Below, one piece after another: positions 36,541 through 48,197 of a stretch of DNA of 64,000 bases; positions within the stretch are counted from its first letter, which is position 1, and every line of letters starts with the position of its first letter. Under the pieces are notes generated by a model. The model was not told the origin of the DNA, did not search any database, and was given only the letters and a program-made list of their open reading frames with translations. Made by a program: the position numbers and the translations under genes. The DNA is from Calliopsis andreniformis (Eukaryota > Arthropoda > Insecta > Hymenoptera > Andrenidae). The stretch covers positions 434,001-498,000 of the forward strand of contig NW_027480547.1 in assembly GCF_051401765.1 (NCBI RefSeq), in the 5' to 3' direction.

Positions 36541-39500
36541 GGACTGAGGATTGAGGATTGAAGATTGAGTATTGAGGATTGAAGATTGAGGATTGAGTAT
36601 TGAGGATTGAGGATTGGGGATAGAAGATTGAGGATTGGGGTCTGAGTGTTGAGCGTTGAGTGATGAGAATTGATGTTAGTGGATTGAGATTTGAAGATTG
36701 AAGATTGGGGATTGAGTGTTGAAAACTGTGAATCGGGTATATTCTATTGAGGATTGAGGACTGGCAATTGATTGTTGAGGACTGAGGGCTGAAGATTGAG
36801 GATTCAGGATTGGGGATTCAGGATTGAGGTTTGAGGACTGAGAATTGAGGATTGAGGATTGAGGATTGAATATTGAGGATTGAAGATTGAGGATTGGGTA
36901 TTGAGGATTGAACATTGAGGATTAAGGATTGAGGATAGAGGATTGAAGATTGAGGATTGATGATTGAATATTGATGACCGAAGATTGAGGATTGAGGATT
37001 GAGGGTTGTGGATTGCGGACGAGGACTGAGGGTTGAGTATTGATGCTTGAGGTCTGAGCGTTGAGGATTGAGGATTGAGAATTGAGGATTGAGGATTGAG
37101 GATTGAAGATTGAGGACTGGGTGTTGAGGATTGAAGAATGAGGATTGAGGATTGAGGATTGAAGATTGAGGGTTGAGGATTGAGTATTGAGGATTGAAGA
37201 TTGAGGATTGAGGATTGCGGAATGAGGATTGTGGATTGAGGATTGAGGATTGAAGATTGACTATTGAGGATTGAAGATTGAAGATTGGGGATTGAGGATT
37301 GAGGATTGAGGATTGAATATTGAGGATTGGGGATTGAGGATTGAGGATTGAGGATTGAGTGTTGAGGATTGAGAATTGAGGATTGAGGATTGAAGATTGA
37401 GTATTGAGGATTCAAGATTGCGGATTGAGGATTGAGGATTGAAGATTGAGGACTGAGAGTTGAGGGTTGAGTGATGAGAATTGATGTTTGTGGATTGAGA
37501 TTTGAAGATTGAAGAATGGGGATTGAGTATTGAAAACTGTGAATTGAGGATATTCTATTGAGGATTGAGGATTGACAATTGATTGTTGAGGACTGAGGAC
37601 TGAGGACTGAAGTTTGCGGATTCAGGATTGAGGATTCGGGATTGAGGTTTCAGGACTGAGGATTGCGGGTTGAGGATTGAGGATTGAGGATTGAGGATTG
37701 AGGATTGAGGATAGAGGATTGAAGATTGAGGATTGGGTATGGCGGATTGAACATTGAGGATTGAGGATTGAGGACTGAGGATTGGGGTTCGAGGATCGAG
37801 GATTGAGGATTGAGGATTGAGGATTGAAGATTCAGTATTGAGGATTGAAGTTTGAGAATTGAGGATTGAGGATTGAACATAAAGGACTGCGTGTTGAGGG
37901 ATGATTGATGAGAATTGATGTTGGAGGATAGAGATTTGAAGATTGCAGATTGTGTATTGAGTATTGAAATCTGTGAATTGGTGATATTCTATTGAGGATT
38001 GAGGATTGACAACTCATCGTTGAGGACTGAGGGCTGAAGATTGAGGATTCATGGTTGAGGATTCAGGATTGTGGTTTGGGGACTGAGAATTGAGGATTGA
38101 GGATTTAGGATTGAGGATTGAGGATTGAGGATTGAGGATTGAGGATTGGGTATGGAGGTTTGAGGATTGAGGATTGAGGATTGAGGATTGAGTATTGGAG
38201 ACTGAGGATTGAAGGTTGAATATTGATGATTGAAGATTGAGTATTGAGGATTGAGGGTTGTAGATTGAGGACGAGGACTGATGGTTGGGTATTAATGCTT
38301 GAGGTCTGAGGATTGAGGATTGCGAATTGAGGTTTTAGGATTGAGGATTGAAGACTGAGGGTTTGGTATAGAGGATTGAAGAATGAGGACTGAGGATTGA
38401 GGATTGAGGATTGAGGATTGAGGATTGAGGATTGAGGATTGAAGATTGAGTATTGAGGATTGAAGATTGAGGATTGAGTATTGAGGATTGAGGATTGGGG
38501 ATTGAAGATTGAGGATTGGGGTCTGAGTGTTGAGCGTTGAGTGATGAGAATTGATGTTAGTGGATTGAGATTTGAAGATTGAAGATTGGGGATTGAGTGT
38601 TGAAGACTGTGAATTGGGTATACTCTATTGAGGATTTAGGACTGACAATTGATTGTTGAGGACTGGGGGCTGAAGATTGAGGATTCAGGATTGAGGATTC
38701 AGGATTGAGGTTTGAGGACTGAGGATTGAGGATTGAGGATTGAGGATTGGGTATTGAGGATTGAAGATTGAGGATTGGGTATTGAGGATTGAACATTCAG
38801 GATTGAGGATTGAGGATAGAGGATTGAAGATTGAGGATTGATGATTGAATATTGATGATCGAAGATTGAGGATTGAGGATTGAGGGTTGTGGATTGCGGA
38901 CGAGGACTGAGCGTTGAGTATTTATGCTTGAGGTCTGAGCGTTGAGGATTGAGGATTGAGAATTGAGGATTGAGGATTGAGAATTGAAGATTGAGGACTG
39001 GGTGTTGAGGATTGAAGAATGAGGATTGAGGATTGAGGATTGAAGATTGAGGGTTGAGGATTGAGTACTGAGGATTGAAGATTGAGGATTGAGGATTGCG
39101 GATTGAGGATTGAGAATTGAGGATTGAGGATTGAGGATTGAAGATTGACTATTGAGGATTGAAGATTGAAGATTGGGGATTGAGGATTGAGGATTGAGGA
39201 TTGAGCATTGAGGATTGAGTATTGATGATTGAGAATTGAGGATTGCAGACTGAGTATTGAGGATTGAAGATTGAGGATTGAGGATTGAGGATTGAGGATT
39301 GAGGACTGAGGATTGAGGATTGAGGATTGAAGATTGAGTATTGAGTATTGAAGGTTGAGGATTGAGGATTGAGGGTTGAGGATTGAGGATAGAGGACTGA
39401 AGATTGAGGATTGGGGATTGAGGATTGAGGATTGAGGATTGAGTGTTGAGGATTGAGAATTGAGGATTGAGGATTGAAGATTGAGTATTGAGGATTCAAT

Positions 39501-41311
39501 ATTGCAGATTGAGGATTGAGGATTGAAGATTGTGGACTGAGTGTTGAGGGTTGAGTGATGAGAACTGATATTTGTGGATTGAGATTTGAAGATTGAAGAA
39601 TGGGGATTGAGTATTGAAAACTGTGAATTGAGGATATTCTATTGAGGATTGAGGATTGACAATTGATTGTTGAGGACTGAGGACTGAGGACTGAAGTTTG
39701 CGGATTCAGGATCGAGGATTCGGGATTGAGGTTACAGGACTGAGGATTGCGGGTTGGGGATTGAGGATTGAGGATTGAGGATTGAGGATTGAGGATTGAG
39801 GATTGAAGATTGAGGACTGGGTGCTGAGGATTGAAGAATGAGGATTGAGGATTGAGGATTGAAGATTGAGGGTTGAAGATTGAGTATGGAGGATTGAAGA
39901 TTGAGGATTGAGGATTGAGGATTGAGGATTGAGGATTGAGGATTGAGGATTGAAGATTGAGTATTGAGGATTGAAGATTGAGGATTGGGGATTGAGGATT
40001 GAGGATTGAGGATTGAAGATTGAGGATTGAGGATTGAAGATTGAGGATTGGGAATTGAGGATTGACGATTGAGGATTGAGTATTGAAGATTGAGAATTGA
40101 GGATTGAGGATTGAAGATTGAGTATTGAGGATTCAAGATTGCGGATTGAGGATTGAGGATTGAAGATTGAGGACTGAGTGTTGAGGGCTGAGTGATGAGA
40201 ATTGATGTTTGTGTATTGAGACTTGAAGATTGAAGAAAGGGGATTTGAGTATTGAAAACTGTGAATTGAGGATATTCTATTGAGGATTGAGGATTGACGA
40301 TTGATTGTTGAGGACTGAGTACTGAAGTTTGCGTATTCAGGATTGAGGATTCGGGATTGAGGTTTCAGGACTGAGGATTGAGGGTTGAGGATTGAGGATT
40401 GAGGATTGAGGACTGAGGATTGACGATTGAGGATTGATGATTGAAGATTGAGTATTGAGGATTGAAAATTGAGGATTGATGATTGAGGATTGAGGATTGA
40501 GTATTGAAGATTGAGGATTGGGGACGGAGTGTTGAGGGTTGAGTGATGAGAATTGATGTTTCTGGATAGAGATTTGAAGATTGCAGATTGAGTATTCAGT
40601 ATTGAAAGCTGTGAATTGATGATGTTGTATTGAGGATTGAGGATTGACAACTGATTGTTGAGGACTGAGGGCAGAAGATTGACGATTGAGGATTGAGGAT
40701 TGAGGATTGAGGATTGAGGATTGAGGATTGAGGATTGAAGATTGAGTATTGAGGATTGAAGATATAGGATTGAGGATTGAGGATTGAGGATTGAGGACTG
40801 ACAATTGATTGTTGAGGACTGAGGGCTGAAGATTGAGGATTCAGGATTGAGGATTCAGGATTGAGGTTTGAGGACTGAGGATTGAGGATTGAGGATTGAG
40901 GATTGAGTATTGAGGATTGAAGATTGAGGATTGGGTATTGAGGATTGAACATTCAGGATTGAGGATTGAGGATAGAGGATTGAAGATTGAGGTTTGGTGA
41001 TTGAATATTGATGATCGAAGATTGAGGATTGAGGATTGAGGGTTGTGGATTGCGGAAGAGGACTGACGGTTGAGTATTGATGCTTGAGGTCTGAGCATTG
41101 AGGATTGAGGATTGAGAATTGAGGATTGAGGATTGAGGATTGAAGATTGAGGACTGGGTGTTGAGGATTGAAGAATGAGGATTGAGGATTGAGGATTGAA
41201 GATTGAGGGTTGAGGATTGAGTACTGAGGATTGAAGATTGAGGATTGAGGATTGCGGATTGAGGATTGAGGATTGAGGACTGAGGATTGAGGATTGAGGA
41301 TTGAAGATTGA
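36541..41311. repeat. Second copy of the 6.2-kb block with a 1433-bp internal deletion
   Basis: 36541-37698 matches 30337-31494 at an offset of 6204 bp. 37699-41311 then matches 32928-36540 at an offset of 4771 bp. The difference, 1433 bp, is the segment 31495-32927 missing from this copy. The missing piece contains two -1 slips and so has length 7n-2, and its removal leaves the heptad register intact at the junction near 37.70 kb. Cassettes left are A1 (36726), B (37537), C (37971), A3 (38607), B2 (39621), B5 (40259) and D (40609). Confidence 0.85.
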
Positions 41312-44300
41312 GTATTGAGTATTGAAGATTGAGGATTGAGGATTGAGGATTGAGGATTGAGGATAGAGGACTGAAGATTGAGGATTGGGGATTGAGGATT
41401 GAGGATTGAGGATTGAGTGTTGAGGATTGAGAACTGAGGATTGAGGATTGAAGATTGAGTATTGAGGATTCAATATTGCAGATTGAGGATTGAGGATTGA
41501 AGATTGAGGACTGAGTGTTGAGGGTTGAGTGATGAGAATTGATGTTTGTGGATTGAGATTTGAAGATTGAAGAATGGGGATTGAGTATTGAAAACTGTGA
41601 ATTGAGGATATTCTATTGAGGATTGAGGATTGACAGTTGATTGTTGAGGACTGAGGACTGAGGACTGAAGTTTGCGGATTCAGGATTGAGGATTCGGGAT
41701 TGAGGTTACAGGACTGAGGATTGCGGGTTGAGGATTGAGGATTGACGATTGAGGATTGAGGATTGAGGATTGAGGATTGAAGATTGAGTATTGAGGTTTG
41801 ATAATTGAGGATTGATGATTGAGGATTGAAGATTGAGTATTGAAGAATGAGGATTGGGAATTGAGGATTGAGGATTGAGGATAGAGGATTGAAGATTGAG
41901 GATTGGTGATTGAGCATTGACGACTGAGGATTGAGGATTGAGGATTGAGGATTGACGATTGGGATTGAGCATTGACGACTGAGGATTGAGGATTGAGGAT
42001 TGAGGATTGAGGATTGAGGATTGAGGATTGAGGATTGAGGATTGAAGATTGAGTATTGAGGATTGATGATTGAGGATTGAAGATTGAGGATTGAAGATTA
42101 AGGATTGGGGATTGAGGACTGAGGATTGAGGATAGAGGATTGAAGATTGAGGATTGGGTATTGCGGATTGAACATTGAGGATTGAGGATTGAGGACTGAG
42201 GATTGACGTTCGAGGATCGAGGATTGAGGATTGAGGATTGGGGATTGAAGATTGAGGATTGGGGACTGAGTATTGAGGATTGAGGATAGAGGATTGAAGA
42301 TTGAGGATTGGGTATTGCGGATTGAACATTGTGGATTGAGGATTGAGGACTGAGGATTGAGGTTCGAGGATCGAGGATTGAGGATTGAGGATTGGGGATT
42401 GAAGATTGAGGATTGGGGACTGAGTATTGAAGATTGAGGATTGAGGATTGAGGATTGAGGATAGAGGATTGAAGATTGAGGATTGGGATTGAGCATTGAC
42501 GACTGAGGATTGAGGATTGAGGATTGAGGATTGAGGATTGAGGATTGAGGATTGAGGATTGAGGATTGAAGATTGAGTATTGAGGATTGATGATTGAGGA
42601 TTGAAGATTGAGGATTGAAGATTGAGGATTGGGGATTGAGGACTGAGGATTGAGGATAGAGGATTGAAGATTGAGGATTGGGTATGGCGGATTGAACATT
42701 GAGGATTGAGGATTGAGGACTGAGGATTGGGGTTCGAGGATCGAGGATTGAGGATTGAGGATTGAGGATTGAAGATTCAGTATTGAGGATTGAAGTTTGA
42801 GAATTGAGGATTGAGGATTGAACATAAAGGACTGCGTGTTGAGGGATGATTGATGAGAATTGATGTTGGAGGATAGAGATTTGAAGATTGCAGATTGTGT
42901 ATTGAGTATTGAAATCTGTGAATTGGTGATATTCTATTGAGGATTGAGGATTGACAACTCATCGTTGAGGACTGAGGGCTGAAGATTGAGGATTCATGGT
43001 TGAGGATTCAGGATTGTGGTTTGGGGACTGAGAATTGAGGATTGAGGATTTAGGATTGAGGATTGAGGATTGAGGATTGAGGATTGAGGATTGGGTATGG
43101 AGGTTTGAGGATTGAGGATTGAGGATTGAGGATTGAGTATTGGAGACTGAGGATTGAAGGTTGAATATTGATGATTGAAGATTGAGTATTGAGGATTGAG
43201 GGTTGTAGATTGAGGACGAGGACTGATGGTTGGGTATTAATGCTTGAGGTCTGAGGATTGAGGATTGCGAATTGAGGTTTGAGGATTGAGGATTGAAGAT
43301 TGAGGGTTTGGTATAGAGGATTGAAGAATGAGGACTGAGGATTGAGGATTGAGGATTGAGGATTGAGGATTGAGGATTGAGGATTGAAGATTGAGTATTG
43401 AGGATTGAAGATTGAGGATTGAGTATTGAGGATTGAGGATTGGGGATTGAAGATTGAGGATTGGGGTCTGAGTGTTGAGCGTTGAGTGATGAGAATTGAT
43501 GTTAGTGGATTGAGATTTGAAGATTGAAGATTGGGGATTGAGTGTTGAAGACTGTGAATTGGGTATACTCTATTGAGGATTTAGGACTGACAATTGATTG
43601 TTGAGGACTGGGGGCTGAAGATTGAGGATTCAGGATTGAGGATTCAGGATTGAGGTTTGAGGACTGAGGATTGAGGATTGAGGATTGAGGATTGGGTATT
43701 GAGGATTGAAGATTGAGGATTGGGTATTGAGGATTGAACATTCAGGATTGAGGATTGAGGATAGAGGATTGAAGATTGAGGATTGATGATTGAATATTGA
43801 TGATCGAAGATTGAGGATTGAGGATTGAGGGTTGTGGATTGCGGACGAGGACTGAGCGTTGAGTATTTATGCTTGAGGTCTGAGCGTTGAGGATTGAGGA
43901 TTGAGAATTGAGGATTGAGGATTGAGGATTGAAGATTGAGGACTGGGTGTTGAGGATTGAAGGATGAGGATTGAGGATTGAGGATTGAAGATTGAGGGTT
44001 GAGGATTGAGTATTGAGGATTGAAGATTGAGGATTGAGGATTGCGGATTGAGAATTGAGGATTGAGGATTGAGGATTGAAGATTGACTATTGAGGATTGA
44101 AGATTGAAGATTGGGGATTGAGGATTGAGGATTGAGGACTGAGGACTGAAGTTTGCGGATTCAGGATTGAGGATTCGGGATTGAGGTTTCAGGACTGAGG
44201 ATTGAGGGTTGAGGACTGAGGATTGAGGGTTGAGGATTGAGGATTGAGGATTGAGGACTGAGGATTGACGATTGAGGATTGATGATTGAAGATTGAGTAT

Positions 44301-45341
44301 TGAGGATTGAAAATTGAGGATTGATGATTGAGGATTGAGGATTGAGTATTGAAGATTGAGGATTGGGGACGGAGTGTTGAGGGTTGAGTGATGAGAATTG
44401 ATGTTTCTGGATAGAGATTTGAAGATTGCAGATTGAGTATTCAGTATTGAAAGCTGTGAATTGATGATGTTGTATTGAGGATTGAGGATTGACAACTGAT
44501 TGTTGAGGACTGAGGGCAGAAGATTGACGATTGAGGATTGAGGATTGAGGATTGAGGATTGAGGATTGAGGATTGAGGATTGAAGATTGAGTATTGAGGA
44601 TTGAAGATAGAGGATTGAGGATTGAGGATTGAGGATTGAGGACTGACAATTGATTGTTGAGGACTGAGGGCTGAAGATTGAGGATTCAGGATTGAGGATT
44701 AAGGATTGAGGTTTGAGGACTGAGGATTGAGGATTGAGGATTGAGGATTGAGTATTGAGGATTGAAGATTGAGGATTGGGTATTGAGGATTGAACATTCA
44801 GGATTGAGGATTGAGGATAGAGGATTGAAGATTGAGGTTTGGTGATTGAATATTGATGATCGAAGATTGAGGATTGAGGATTGAGGGTTGTGGATTGCGG
44901 AAGAGGACTGACGGTTGAGTATTGATGCTTGAGGTCTGAGCATTGAGGATTGAGGATTGAGAATTGAGGATTGAGGATTGAGGATTGAAGATTGAGGACT
45001 GGGTGTTGAGGATTGAAGAATGAGGATTGAGGATTGAGGATTGAAGATTGAGGGTTGAGGATTGAGTACTGAGGATTGAAGATTGAGGATTGAGGATTGC
45101 GGATTGAGGATTGAGGATTGAGGACTGAGGATTGAGGATTGAGGATTGAAGATTGAGGACTGAGGATTGAGGATTGAAGATTGAGTATTGAGGATTGAAG
45201 ATTGAGGATTGAGTATTGAGGATTGAGGATTGGGGATAGAAGATTGAGGATTGGGGTCTGAGTGTTGAGCGTTGAGTGATGAGAATTGATGTTAGTGGAT
45301 TGAGATTTGAAGATTGAAGATTGGGGATTGAGTGTTGAAAA
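36726..45341. repeat. Compound HOR unit, 8616 bp
   Basis: Counted from one A1 to the next, this unit holds A1 (36726), B (37537), C (37971), A3 (38607), B2 (39621), B5 (40259), D (40609), B (41595), C (42916), A3 (43552) and D (44454). Its second half, about 42.48-45.15 kb, is a further partial copy of the 32.8-36.5 kb block at an offset of 9716 bp, falling to 8616 bp after about 1.1 kb (from around 34.3 to 35.5 kb) is skipped. The unit ends at the same junction, gaagattgaggactgagg, as the one at 36.54 kb. Confidence 0.8.
40691..42275. repeat. 1.6-kb block duplicated at 49040-50624
   Basis: The offset is 8349 bp, with anchor B 41595 matching 49944. Shared markers are gaggtttggtgattg, gattgcggaagagg, gactgacggttgag, gagaactgagg and gattggtgattgagc. 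The copies part at the right edge, where gagtattgaggattgaggatag at 42.28 kb is matched by gagtattgaag at 50.62 kb. The distal copy also shares gattaaggattg near its left end with the block at 44.7 kb, so it may be a three-way mosaic. Confidence 0.78.
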
Positions 45342-48197
45342 CTGTGAATCGGGTATATTCTATTGAGGATTGAGGACTGGCAATTGATTGTTGAGGACTG
45401 AGGGCTGAAGATTGAGGATTCAGGATTGGGGATTCAGGATTGAGGTTTGAGGACTGAGAATTGAGGATTGAGGATTGAGGATTGAATATTGAGGATTGAA
45501 GATTGAGGATTGGGTATTGAGGATTGAACATTGAGGATTAAGGATTGAGGATAGAGGATTGAAGATTGAGGATTGATGATTGAATATTGATGACCGAAGA
45601 TTGAGGATTGAGGATTGAGGGTTGTGGATTGCGGACGAGGACTGAGGGTTGAGTATTGATGCTTGAGGTCTGAGCGTTGAGGATTGAGGATTGAGAATTG
45701 AGGATTGAGGATTGAGGATTGAAGATTGAGGACTGGGTGTTGAGGATTGAAGAATGAGGATTGAGGATTGAGGATTGAAGATTGAGGGTTGAGGATTGAG
45801 TATTGAGGATTGAAGATTGAGGATTGAGGATTGCGGAATGAGGATTGTGGATTGAGGATTGAGGATTGAAGATTGACTATTGAGGATTGAAGATTGAAGA
45901 TTGGGGATTGAGGATTGAGGATTGAGGATTGAATATTGAGGATTGGGGATTGAGGATTGAGGATTGAGGATTGAGTGTTGAGGATTGAGAATTGAGGATT
46001 GAGGATTGAAGATTGAGTATTGAGGATTCAAGATTGCGGATTGAGGATTGAGGATTGAAGATTGAGGACTGAGAGTTGAGGGTTGAGTGATGAGAATTGA
46101 TGTTTGTGGATTGAGATTTGAAGATTGAAGAATGGGGATTGAGTATTGAAAACTGTGAATTGAGGATATTCTATTGAGGATTGAGGATTGACAATTGATT
46201 GTTGAGGACTGAGGACTGAGGACTGAAGTTTGCGGATTCAGGATTGAGGATTCGGGATTGAGGTTTCAGGACTGAGGATTGCGGGTTGAGGATTGAGGAT
46301 TGAGGATTGAGGATTGAGGATTGAGGATTGAGGATTGAAGATTGAGTATTGAGGTTTGATAATTGAGGATTGATGATTGAGGATTGAAGATTGAGGATTG
46401 AAGAATGAGGATTGGGGATTGAGGATTGAGGATTGAAGATTGAGCATTGAGGATTGAGTATTGATGATTGAGAATTGAGGATTGCAGACTGAGTATTGAG
46501 GATTGAAGATTGAGGATTGAGGATTGAGGATTGAGGATTGAGGACTGAGGATTGAGGATTGAGGATTGAAGATTGAGTATTGAGTATTGAAGGTTGAGGA
46601 TTGAGGATTGAGGATTGAGGATTGAGGATAGAGGACTGAAGATTGAGGATTGGGGATTGAGGATTGAGGATTGAGGATTGAGTGTTGAGGATTGAGAATT
46701 GAGGATTGAGGATTGAAGATTGAGTATTGAGGATTCAATATTGCAGATTGAGGATTGAGGATTGAAGATTGTGGACTGAGTGTTGAGGCTTGAGTGATGA
46801 GAACTGATATTTGTGGATTGAGATTTGAAGATTGAAGAATGGGGATTGAGTATTGAAAACTGTGAATTGAGCATATTCTATTGAGGATTGAGGATTGACA
46901 ATTGATTGTTGAGGACTGAGGACTGAGGACTGAAGTTTGCGGATTCAGGATCGAGGATTCGGGATTGAGGTTACAGGACTGAGGATTGCGGGTTGAGGAT
47001 TGAGGATTGAGGATTGAGGATTGAGGATTGAGGATTGAAGATTGAGTATTGAGGTTTGATAATTGAGGATTGATGATTGAGGATTGAAGATTGAGGATTG
47101 AAGAATGAGGATTGGGAATTGAGGATTGAGGATTGAGGATAGAGGATTGAAGATTGAGGATTGGGGATTGAGCATTGACGACTGAGGATTGAGGATTGAG
47201 GATTGAGGATTGACGATTGGGATTGAGCATTGACGACCGAGGATTGAGGATTGAGGATTGAGGATTGAGGATTGAGGATTGAGGATTGAGGATTGAGGAT
47301 TGAAGATTGAGTATTGAGGATTGATGATTGAGGATTGAAGATTGAGGATTGAAGATTGAGGATTGGGGATTGAGGACTGAGGATTGAGGATAGAGGATTG
47401 AAGATTGAGGATTGGGTATTGCGGATTGAACATTGTGGATTGAGGATTGAGGACTGAGGATTGAGGTTCGAGGATCGAGGATTGAGGATTGAGGATTGGG
47501 GATTGAAGATTGAGGATTGGGGACTGAGTATTGAAGATTGAGGATTGAGGATTGAGGATTGAGGATAGAGGATTGAAGATTGAGGATTGGGATTGAGCAT
47601 TGACGACTGAGGATTGAGGATTGAGGATTGAGGATTGAGGATTGAGGATTGAGGATTGAGGATTGAGGATTGAAGATTGAGTATTGAGGATTGATGATTG
47701 AGGATTGAAGATTGAGGATTGAAGATTGAGGATTGGGGATTGAGGACTGAGGATTGAGGATAGAGGATTGAAGATTGAGGATTGGGTATGGCGGATTGAA
47801 CATTGAGGATTGAGGATTGAGGACTGAGGATTGGGGTTCGAGGATCGAGGATTGAGGATTGAGGATTGAGGATTGAAGATTCAGTATTGAGGATTGAAGT
47901 TTGAGAATTGAGGATTGAGGATTGAACATAAAGGACTGCGTGTTGAGGGATGATTGATGAGAATTGATGTTGGAGGATAGAGATTTGAAGATTGCAGATT
48001 GTGTATTGAGTATTGAAATCTGTGAATTGGTGATATTCTATTGAGGATTGAGGATTGACAACTCATCGTTGAGGACTGAGGGCTGAAGATTGAGGATTCA
48101 TGGTTGAGGATTCAGGATTGTGGTTTGGGGACTGAGAATTGAGGATTGAGGATTTAGGATTGAGGATTGAGGATTGAGGATTGAGGATTGAGGATTG
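45151..48197. repeat. Distal copy of the 30331-33377 block
   Basis: It holds A1 (45342), B (46153), B2 (46860) and C (48020) at the same relative positions as the proximal copy. The left flank, gaagattgaggactg, agrees with the junction at 36535 rather than with the sequence left of 30331. The insertion point was therefore probably of the 36.5-kb kind. Beyond 48197 the sequence is unlike that following the proximal block. Confidence 0.88.

Larger units (their letters stand above)
30522..36725. repeat. HOR unit, 6204 bp
   Basis: Cassettes are A1 (30522), B (31333), B2 (32040), C (33200), A3 (33836), B2 (34850), B5 (35488) and D (35838). Two gattggg/attgag slips near 32.40 and 32.77 kb, one gacgag and one gaagag slip, and one +1 word (gatttgag at 35471-35478) fall in it. 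The last part, about 36.02-36.18 kb, also has a gactggcaattgattg tract without a full A1 cassette around it. The repeating block itself is best drawn as 30337-36540, because the next copy starts at 36541. Confidence 0.85.
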
